Assembly: GCA_032718475.1 (NCBI GenBank)
Contig: JAUCBJ010001568.1
Span: forward strand, 1 to 41,954
Length of the DNA stretch: 41,954 bases
DNA from: Nemertoderma westbladi
Lineage: Eukaryota; Xenacoelomorpha; Nemertodermatida; Nemertodermatidae
Direction: 5' to 3'
How positions within the stretch are numbered: the stretch's first letter is position 1; every line of letters begins with the position of its first letter. The notes under the pieces were generated by a model, which saw nothing but the letters and a program-made list of their open reading frames with translations, did no database searches and was not told the DNA's origin. Position numbers and translations under genes: made by a program. This document shows, one piece after another, positions 34,601-41,954 of the stretch.

Positions 34601-37600
34601 TCCTATAGCGGTGTACCAGTATCTGTTGTAGTTGTTGTGTTTCTCCTATAGCGGTGTACCAGTACCTGTTGTTGTTGTTGTTTATCCTATAGCGGTGCAC
34701 CAGTATCCGTTGTAGTTGTTGTGTTTCTCCTGTCGGTGTACCAGTATCTGTTGTAGTTGTTGTGTTTCTCCTATAGCGGTGTACCAGTATATGTTGTAGT
34801 TGTTGTGTTTCTCCTATAGCGGTGTACCAGTACCTGTTGTAGTTGTTGTGTTTCTCCTGTCGGTGTACCAGTATCTGTTGTAGTTGTTGTGTTTCTCCTG
34901 TCAGTGTACCAGTATCTGTTGTAGTTGTTGTGTTTCTCCTATAGCGGTGTACCAGTATATGTTGTAGTTGTTGTGTTTCTCCTATAGCGGTGTACCAGTA
35001 TCTGTTGTAGTTGTTGTGTTTCTCCTGTCGGTGTACCAGTATCTGTTGTAGTTGTTGTGTTTCTCCTGTCAGTGTACCAGTATCTGTTGTAGTTGTTGTG
35101 TTTCTCCTATAGCGGTGTACCAGTATATGTTGTAGTTGTTGTGTTTCTCCTATAGCGGTGTACCAGTTTATCTGTTGTAGTTGTTGTGTTTCTCCTATAG
35201 CGGTGTACCAGTATCTGTTGTAGTTGTTGTGTTTCTCCTATAGCGGTGTACCAGTTTATCTGTTGTAGTTGTTGTGTTTCTCCTATAGCGGTGTACCAGT
35301 ATCTGTTGTAGTTGTTGTGTTTCTCCTTTCAGAGAACAAACAATGGACACATAATCAGGTAGAATACCTCGAGGATCAACTGGGTTTCGAGAAAGAGAGG
35401 AACGCTGCTTTGAATTTCCAGTTGGAGGAATTAGCCAAACTGATTCCCAATGAATCTACAGAAGGATCTCCAATCAGTGAGCCACTTAATATCAATGAGT
35501 AAGTTATAATTTACAGAACAGAAAACAAAAACTGTCATAGGCAAAATTGTATTAAAACATAATGAATGCAGCTCATTGGTACATATTAAAACACTGTAAA
35601 CCATCTGCAACCTGCTGATATGTATGTACCAGGAATTCACCCGATATACATACCGGTACATAGATAGATAGATAGTGAATACTTTTACAGTAAGAAGTAC
35701 TAACAGTCATCTAATAACGTTTATTATTCATAGATTATATAGCGAAGAATCAAGGACCAAAATAAAAGGATTCTACTATTTGTGTAAAACAAGAGTCGGA
35801 GATATTGTTGATTCTATTGTAGATGAAATTAAAGACCGACTCAGTGACTTTACAGTTGATAATGCTGACATTGATCATCAACATAAAAAAATAGAAGGGG
35901 AACCTTTACACCTAAAGAAATTAAAAGAAAACACAAAAAGGGCATGTAAGTTTTTTGTGTCTGATATACAGTACTGTATTGTATTGTTTTGGTTAGGATA
36001 GCGTGCCTCTGTAACCTGTTCTTTTCCATAAATTGATAATTTATCATTGTGACGACGTATTGAATCGTTGAGATGGGCTTTTCGCCAATATAGAAGGATA
36101 CAGAGCATTTTATGGTTTAAGTAAAGTAAAGTTATCAATCGGTTAACGCGGAACACTAAAAGGCAAAAGGCAGTGTTGGAAACCAAAATATAAATAATTT
36201 TATCTAAAATATTGCACAGTTAGAAAATATACTATTTTGAGATTTAAAAATGAAATTAAACTACGTATTGCATTAATAATTGACCTCACTAACTCTTACC
36301 TCTGAAAATTATACATCGCTGGGTCACAGTGAAATATAACTTTAGTAAGATTAATATTTAAGCAGACAAAAATCCTTTCGTTCTAGGATGATCATTTATC
36401 AATTTATACTTTACAGCTGGTAATCTGAAACCAATATTTGAAGAAATCGCCAACGTGGACCATTTACTAATGTGGAATAATCCTACAGCTACAATGATAA
36501 TATTCTCATTATATATTTACTCCTGTTTATATGGCTACTTAGTAACTGTTGTTCTATTTTTGGCGACGCTTTTTCTTATCAAAAACTGGTTAACCTCTAG
36601 GTAAGCGTAAGCCTCTACATTCACAACAACGATTTTTATTTGTAAATTGAAATTGTTAAGGTTTAGCCAGAGTAGGCCTATACTCCACAGGAAAAAGGCA
36701 ACCCGTTGGATTATTTTTTTACCCTTCAAAAAAAGTCGATTGATTAAGGAATATAATAAAATAATAAACTGTGAAAATATTTTTGGTGTGAAATATAATT
36801 TTTTAACAAACATTACATGTGGGTGTCAAATGAGTTTTCAACTAGCTTGTGAGAAAAGGAGAGAGTGAAATTCAAGGCTGCCTTTTTTTAAATGGTGTAG
36901 AACACAAAATAGTTCCAGAACTATCTATCAAATCTATTCTTACAAAGTTCCAGAATTTTTTAAAATAAATTCTGACATAGTTACAGAACTATATTTAGAA
37001 ATAAATTCGTAAATATTCGAAATAATTATATTAGGCCGCGTTCACACTACCGAGTCAAAGTCAAAATAAAATAAATATAGCTAGCTAGCAATAATAAATA
37101 ATAATACATTATATAGGCCTAATATAATACATAATGGCGTTCTAGAAAAAAATTAATTTCTTGATATTTTTTTTACATTTTGTCTTTTGACTTTGACTTT
37201 GATTCGGTAGTGTGAACGCGGCCTTAAACAAAGCCTTTGATTTATTGGCCAAACCGGCCGAGTCAAGGCCACGGGTATCTCGGGTCTGTGGTACGACTGG
37301 TCGTTCGAGTGGGCGATATGGTGTGGTGTTGGAAACTTAGTCCACTACAATGTAACGACAACGATATAGCACCGCAAAATCCCACCAACACCCAATATAA
37401 TAGTAAACCGGTAATGCAGCTACAATAAACAAGAACTGATAAAAAAAAAACGACCATACAAATTTGACTATACAAAGATTGTACCCTTATGTATATCTGA
37501 ATGGTAGGAAGCACTGAATGCATGATATATACGGTAGGTAGCGAAAAGGGAAGGTTAGTTTGTCCGTTAAAATATAACAAAGAACACTAACTACCTGAAC

Positions 37601-40600
37601 CTTTCGCGGACGCTGCCTTTTCGAGGTCGGAGATTTCATATAAAATAACCCCATTCACACAGTGATTGGTTTACCTTTCCTCTTTTTATCTCCTTCATTT
37701 TTTTTCTTAGGGGCTGGCGAAGGTACAAACCGAAAGTAACAAACGAAGTCGTCCCTAATAAAGAGGATAAATTGCATTTGGTAATGTCCATAGCGCGAAA
37801 AGTACAGAACATATCGGGTCAGATAGCTGATGGAACAGAAAAAGTGAAAAATGTTTTGATGTGGGAAACTCCGGGTGTAACTAAACGTATATTTTTTCTA
37901 ACTGTTGCTCTAATGGTTGCATCGAGTGTGGTTCCTGGGGGATTTATGGCGAGAGCCGCAGGTTGGTCGCTGATTTGCTGTATTATACCGGTATCGTGTA
38001 GGCCTAGTATTAGTATTTACTGGCGTGAAATACTACAGTATATTGTTCGATTTCCTGGTAACACAGAAGTCATCTTCTCACTAAATGATATTTCAAATAT
38101 CAAATATATACTGTGTATAGCATATATACTGTGTATAGCATATATACTGTGAATAGCATATATACTGTGTATAGCATATATACTGTGTATAGCATATATA
38201 CTGTGTATAGCATATATACTGTGTATAGCATATATACTGTGTATAGCATATATACTGTGTATAGCATATATACTGTGTATAGCATATATACTGTGTATAG
38301 CATATATACTGTGTGATAAACAACCGCGACCTCTATACTAACAGCAGAACTGTTGAACAGACAAATACCCGTATACTCCTCTGCCAACCTAATAAGTTCT
38401 CGTCTAACCAATAAGACACAAAGACTGCTCTACTGTTAAGTAAAGGGGATCAGGAGTGTGCTATTACTAAATTGTAAAGGTTGCTAAATATAAAACCGCT
38501 ACTTACCGTTAGATGGCGCTAATCTGCCGTCCGCTAATATATTTTACTAAATTTACACAGCTCCTGCAAAATCGCTTGTTCCTTTCTCTACCGATTGCTC
38601 GACAGAGAGCTAACTGTTCGAATCTATGAGCCACGCGGGAATAACCAAAACAATAAACCCGAGTCGGCTCCCTAAGCTTACTTAAGACGAGTGCGAGAGG
38701 CTTTGCACTCAGAGTATATTCTTACGTCTAATGTTACTACTATTTGAAGCACGCTATTTTCTACGTCTTTTCTAATCACGAATACTGAGGGTTCCCTAAC
38801 GAAATGTATGAATGCGAGAATATTTAAATTATCAAAATGGTACAGTATTTGTCTCTACGTAGATAGTACCGCTCCGGGTCTAAACTTGCCTGCAGCTGGC
38901 TTTAGGCTAGCAAATTACTAGTGTGTTGTGCGTACTGAATAGTGCGATCTAGCTGATTGCCCGCTAATGCAAATAACCGCTCAGCGTGAATAGTTTACAG
39001 TACCCTAATTATTACTTTAGCTATTCTCCGCTATGCTGCGTACTAATTCTTAATTTTACTAATCAATTACAGTCACAAATATGTAACAGCGTACTAATTA
39101 CTAAGAGTTCCAGAATGCGTAATTCTAATTTATTACACAACAGGTTTCGCTAGTAATAGCCTAAAATGCCGTATTACTTTGACCTAAGCAGCAGTTAATT
39201 GTTATAAACTAAGAAATAGAAATCAATCAAAGGGAAAGGGTGCCTACCTAAGCATTCGTAATCATAGGCACACTTCAGTAACACACCAATCAGCGTCAGC
39301 AATCACAGTTGTGCGATTCACTATTCGTACTCTACACTTCACGCTGTGATACGTGCAGGCCTCTCCCGGATACATATAGGATTCCTAACTAACCCGATTC
39401 TTGCCCCCCTAATACTAACTAGAGACGAAACCTGAATTTATCAGCCCCCTAATTACTGTACCGGCGAATGGTCTGCATGCCACAGTGTGAACTGCCCGAC
39501 CGCAACGGTGACCCCCCGCCAGCGTTGCCCGCTTTTGAATCCTCCGCTCTTCCTTAGTCGCCCAACCCCCCGATGCGCCCACCGCCTACCGGCACCTTAG
39601 CCCTTCATTTATTGAATAGCTACCGTAGCGGCGCATGCAAAATCACAAAGTCTGACAGTCTCAGAAATCCCTTAGGATTATTGCGTAGAAATAAATCACA
39701 TAGAACCATTAACAAAAGAGGTAGAAATCATAGTTCCGGTTGTAATTAGCAGTAATCGATAGGATTAATTGAGAAACGCAATCGAGAATAATAGCACTAG
39801 CAAATCATTTCGAGAAATTAATCGAAAGATAGAAAATTGCAGAAATACGCTAAATTATACTTCTAACTTAATGGTACTAAATATCCGTCGAGAGCAAGGA
39901 CAATGAGAAGGGTTGAACTGAGATAATAGGTGTGAGCTCTACCGGCAAACCGCCAATTTATAGGTGATCCGAGTGGGGTGATGCAATAGGGTGACGCAAT
40001 CGCTCTCCTATTGGCTCTCCAGTCCGCGCTAGCATTAGACCAACCTGGAAGCAGTTAGTCCAATAAGAAGGCCGGATTGTAGCCCTATTGCTCCCCAAAC
40101 CCTCAAATTATTACCATATATGGTAATGGATCATGTCCCTGGCTGCGGAATGGTCAGGATAGCGTCCCTATATGCTAGCCCTATTGAAGCTAATAACAGC
40201 AAGCACAAAATCCAGGGTCCAACTGAACTTGCTACCCTGGAACTATCTACCTATATCCTAATACAAAATTACGTAGGTAGGGCTACATACTATACAAAAT
40301 GGATGAATTCAAAATATATGGGCGTTTTGATTTCCCTATCTAAATATCACCTCGCTATTATGCCTTATCTAAAATATTATGCTGCACAACGGACTAATAT
40401 TGCGTACAGTATAACGGACTAATATATTATACTGCATAATGGCTAATAATGTGTACAGCGCCATATACCGTAACACTGTGTATAGCATATATACTGTGTA
40501 TAGCATATATACTGTGTATAGCATATATACTGTGTATAGCATATATACTGTGTATAGCATATATACTGTGTATAGCATATATACTGTGTATAGCATATAT

Positions 40601-41954
40601 ACTGTGTATAGCATATACTGTGAATAGCATATATACTGTGTATATATATTGTTTGTAATATGCAACTAAACACTTATATGAAGCAGTCATTTTATCGCCT
40701 TCAAAAACCACCAAAGGAGTTTGAAAATCTTATACAAATTTTGTTAAAATGTTTTTTACGTAACCAAGTATTTTTGCGACATTTTAACAGTCACAGCTAC
40801 TGCAGTAGCTAGAATGAAGTCAAAATTGCATGACTATGATAAAATAAAGTGTTCCGCGGTGAAGTAAAGTGATATGACGTCGCTAGGGTGCTGTAGGCCT
40901 ACTGTGATCATGATAATGAAACTAGTGCGGCATTTAATTTTTAATTGTAATTTTATTATAATCTCATCACACCACATCTGAGCAACAGGTATGAGGCTCT
41001 CGCCTCTGAAGCAAGCATGTTGATGCCATTAACAAAGCCGATGATAGCAGTACCTTACTGATCTAGACTTTGATGATGACTTAGTGGTCCTGTCAGAATC
41101 ACTAGAATGTCAGAATCCAAAGGCTCTTCAGCTCATTCGAACCGGTTGCTTCTACAGTAGTTTGGACCTTTTTGTTAACTCCAAGAAGTCCAAAATATTG
41201 ACAGTTGCTAACTTCGACAGTCCTCAGGCAATGTTTGAGCGGCTGAGCATACGCTCTACGGATGGTGTGCTTGAGCATGTCGATGACTTCTGTTTCCTGG
41301 TGCTGGGATCATGGTCATGGATCCGGAGTTCAGGTGAAGACCGCCGAATACGTAAGGGGAAGGGATGGGCCGCTTTGAATGGGCTGCCCAGGATTTGGAA
41401 GTCCCATAGAGTAAAACTGAATCTCAAGGTTCGATTTTTTAGGAGTAGTAGAACCAGTGCTCTTATATGGGAGTCCATGCTGGGCTCTAACTGATGAGGA
41501 CACCAAATCTCTGGATGGCACATTCACGAGAATGCTACGCTGGGTTCATTGTGTCAAGTACAATGCACACATTTCCAATCAAACACTATAAAACATTGGA
41601 GGTGTCTCATTGGTTCCGCCAAGCTTGACACTAGAACAAAATCGCCTCCGCTTTACAGGACATTGCTTTCTCCGTGAGAACCAGCCAGCGCATAATCTTG
41701 AGCTTTGGCGGCCTCATGATGAAGTGAATAATTTCAATTTTATCTCCAAGCCGGCACAGCACTCTTAATATATATGTAATATCTATAATGCAGCTGCAAT
41801 GCAGCATACCGATAATAGTAGTAGCAATAGTACAGTAGTATTATAATTTTACTACAGTACCATATCATTGCTTGTTTCTTAGGTATCGCTTTAGGATTTA
41901 AGTTGTTCGTAACACGGCCACTTTATCAACGGTATCCCAGATTAAAAACCCGCT
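28505..41954 (+). CDS. GRAMD4: GRAM domain-containing protein 4-like, exons 1-7 (3' end outside window)
   Basis: GRAMD4 is a membrane-associated protein with a coiled coil, transmembrane segments and a C-terminal GRAM domain. It has been described as pro-apoptotic, and mitochondrial and ER locations are reported. Exons 28505-28645, 29148-29277, 35333-35498, 35734-35945, 36417-36600, 37711-37961 and 41883-41954 join in frame into 385 codons. The protein starts with an acidic, serine-rich N-terminus. A coiled coil follows at about residues 65-135 (LNQLQEQLLEVTLENQQL; YLEDQLGFEKERNAALNF). Next comes a basic KKLKENTKRA segment, hydrophobic helices at about 235-272, GWRRYKP, then KVQNISGQIADGTEKVKN and VLMWETPGVTKR, and a third helix. 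The order and these last motifs match vertebrate GRAMD4 (GWR, AQKAQNLFGKMADILEKIKN, MWVQPE). The GRAM domain is not in the window. Conservation is moderate, but every junction is canonical. Confidence 0.88.
29148..29277 (+). CDS. GRAMD4: GRAMD4-like exon 2 (coiled-coil start)
   Basis: Acceptor TCTTTAG, donor CTAA before GTGAGT, phase 1. It encodes AFDGSDAGVTMEGFNWNDSE followed by a leucine/glutamine-rich helix, aligning with the DRLNEIKGHLEIALLE region of the vertebrate protein. Confidence 0.85.
29349..29460. mobile_element. 112-bp Tc1/mariner-like MITE in intron 2
   Basis: The left arm contains GTAATTTAAACAGGACTTA and GATCCAACTCT. The right arm holds the complement with few mismatches. Direct TA dinucleotides flank both ends (29347-29348 and 29461-29462), as expected for Tc1/mariner target sites. 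It is a near-complete hairpin with no coding capacity. Confidence 0.6.
29535..35330 (+). repeat. 5.8-kb minisatellite of 41/43/45-bp units abutting the exon-3 acceptor
   Basis: About 135-140 units of CGGTGTACCAGTATCTGTTG + TAGTTGTTGTGTTTCTCC, ending in TGT (41 bp) or TATAG (43 bp). Some carry CAGTTTATCTG (+2 bp). The array fills nearly all of intron 2 downstream of the MITE. Its last unit reads TGTGTTTCTCCTTTCAG, which is the true 3' splice site of exon 3. Units ending TTTCTCCTATAG are themselves good matches to a pyrimidine tract plus AG. Long internal duplications are present (shifts of 1,735 and 758 bp). Confidence 0.95.
35333..35498 (+). CDS. GRAMD4: GRAMD4-like exon 3 (coiled coil)
   Basis: The acceptor TTTCAG is supplied by the last minisatellite unit. 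The donor is GTAAGT. It continues the coiled coil (HNQVEYLEDQLGFEKERN, then LNFQLEELAKLI) and ends in a polar linker (STEGSPISEPLNIN). Joining codon A+AG gives lysine. Confidence 0.88.
35734..35945 (+). CDS. GRAMD4: GRAMD4-like exon 4
   Basis: Acceptor TTCATAG, donor GTAAGT. It encodes LYSEESRTKIKGFYYLCKT, a helical segment with VGDIVDSIVDEIKDRLSDF, and a basic KKLKENTKRA end. This corresponds to the RRLTENMRRLKRGAKP region before the membrane part in vertebrates. Confidence 0.85.
36417..36600 (+). CDS. GRAMD4: GRAMD4-like exon 5 (transmembrane segments)
   Basis: Acceptor TTTACAG, donor GTAAGC. It encodes SGNLKPIFEEIANVDHLLMW followed by a long hydrophobic stretch (ATMIIFSLYIYSCLYGYLVT, VVLFLATLFLI), probably two membrane helices, then KNWLTSR. 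Confidence 0.88.
36601..37710 (+). other. GRAMD4-like intron 5
   Basis: 1.1 kb, A+T-rich. It holds the 190-bp Harbinger-like MITE at 37034-37223. No other structure was recognised. Confidence 0.7.
37034..37223. mobile_element. 190-bp PIF/Harbinger-like MITE
   Basis: GGCCGCGTTCACACTACCGA at the left has its complement at the right with one mismatch (TCGGTAGTGTGAACGCGGCC, with an extra T after GATT). Subterminal GTCAAAGTC repeats pair with GACTTTGAC. Direct TTA flanks both ends (37031-37033 and 37224-37226). The centre is A+T-rich and non-coding. The GTTCACA core is shared with the MITE at 940-1374. Confidence 0.8.
37711..37961 (+). CDS. GRAMD4: GRAMD4-like exon 6
   Basis: Acceptor TTTTTTTCTTAG, donor CAG before GTTGGT. 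It begins RGWRRYKPK, the conserved GWR after the membrane helices. It continues with KVQNISGQIADGTEKVKN and VLMWETPGVTKR, the best-conserved block with vertebrate GRAMD4, and ends in a hydrophobic helix (FFLTVALMVASSVVPGG). Confidence 0.9.
38105..38313. repeat. 18-bp minisatellite, left half (about 12 copies)
   Basis: The unit is GCATATATACTGTGTATA, nearly invariant, with one GTGAATA variant near the start. The run stops at CTGTG (38309-38313), where the apparent solo LTR begins. It resumes in the same orientation at 40476. Confidence 0.95.
38314..40475 (-). mobile_element. apparent 2.16-kb solo LTR inserted in the 18-bp array
   Basis: The interval begins TG and ends CA. It is flanked by the 5-bp direct repeat CTGTG (38309-38313 and 40476-40480), and the same 18-bp array lies on both sides. 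These are the hallmarks of an LTR retrotransposon footprint. Minus orientation is favoured. That strand begins TGTTACGG. About 460 bp in, it has CCAAT (complement of ATTGG near 40014), followed by TATAAATT (39962-39955). An AATAAA lies at about 39613-39608. This would be a U3-R-U5 order. No ORF or internal second LTR was seen. CTGTG also occurs in every array unit, so the target duplication is suggestive rather than unique proof. Confidence 0.65.
40476..40647. repeat. 18-bp minisatellite, right half (about 9-10 copies)
   Basis: Same unit and orientation as 38105-38313. A GTGAATA variant and a short deletion occur near its 3' end, which dissolves into TATATATATT. Confidence 0.93.
40648..41048. 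other. intron 6 sequence between array and retrotransposon
   Basis: No gene or repeat was recognised, apart from a TAGGCCT site near 40897. Confidence 0.4.
41049..41835 (+). pseudogene. RTE-like non-LTR retrotransposon fragment in intron 6
   Basis: Starts at the same AGTACCTTACTGATCTAGAC point as the copy at 5469 and ends in the same AAGCCGGCACAGCA tail. Readable parts are YLTDLDFDDDLVVLSESLE, LFVNSKKSKILTV, HVDDFCFLV, IWKSHRVKLNLKVRFF, and past a frameshift LLYGSPCWALT-like text. The last part of the frame is deleted, since RPHD joins directly to the FNFISKPAQHS end. The two copies diverge at scattered sites, so they are independent insertions with the same 5' truncation zone. Confidence 0.78.
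41883..41954 (+). CDS. GRAMD4: GRAMD4-like exon 7 (runs off the window)
   Basis: After acceptor TTGTTTCTTAG the frame reads G-IALGFKLFVTRPLYQRYPRL followed by KTR. It aligns with the vertebrate GIKFFLIDFIFKRCPRLRAKY segment that precedes the GRAM domain. The window ends inside this exon. Confidence 0.82.

Noticed and set aside
34269-34700. 143-codon minus-strand ORF rich in NNNN and TTTT
   Set aside because: Translation of the 41/43-bp minisatellite. Frame is kept only by chance runs of unit lengths.
8131-35330. CRISPR-like arrays
   Set aside because: Repeats are contiguous with no unique spacers, in a eukaryotic context.
38093-40714. Multiple ORFs reading YTQYIC or IYTVYS repeats
   Set aside because: 18-bp minisatellite read in various frames (18 is a multiple of 3).

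Overview
The window is animal nuclear DNA. Two vertebrate-like genes are split by GT-AG introns, and the rest is A+T-rich non-coding DNA full of tandem arrays and broken transposons. A strongly conserved outer-arm dynein intermediate chain gene implies motile cilia. The abundant TAGGCCT octamers and general texture suggest a marine invertebrate, possibly an echinoderm or another deuterostome, but that is only an impression.

Layout: (1) 1-509, minus strand, the N-terminal exon of an unrecognised proline-rich PPxY protein. (2) 510-4553, non-coding, with a PIF/Harbinger-like MITE (940-1374), a decayed RTE-like retrotransposon and hairpin repeats. (3) 4554-7825, plus strand, a complete three-exon DNAI2 of about 580 residues with a broken RTE-like fragment in intron 1. 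(4) 8131-20447, a 12.3-kb tandem array of a 24-bp unit, about 511 copies, starting about 300 bp after the DNAI2 stop. (5) 20448-28504, non-coding, with a 1.1-kb foldback element, a second long inverted repeat, 44-bp and 56-bp minisatellites, poly-G tracts and a minus-strand reverse transcriptase fragment. (6) 28505 to the window end, plus strand, the first seven exons of a GRAMD4-like gene. The GRAM domain would lie beyond the window.

The introns of the GRAMD4-like gene hold a 112-bp TA-flanked MITE, a 5.8-kb minisatellite of 41/43/45-bp units that runs directly into the exon-3 splice acceptor, a second PIF/Harbinger-like MITE, and an 18-bp minisatellite split in two by an apparent 2.16-kb solo LTR (TG...CA ends, 5-bp CTGTG target duplication). 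Another RTE-like fragment lies just before the last exon.

Tandem arrays make up roughly 45% of the window. No CRISPR, operon, tRNA or rRNA is seen. The two recognised genes have no evident functional link: DNAI2 works in ciliary motility, and GRAMD4 in membrane-associated and cell-death functions. The most distinctive content is the architecture of the two large arrays, described in the findings.
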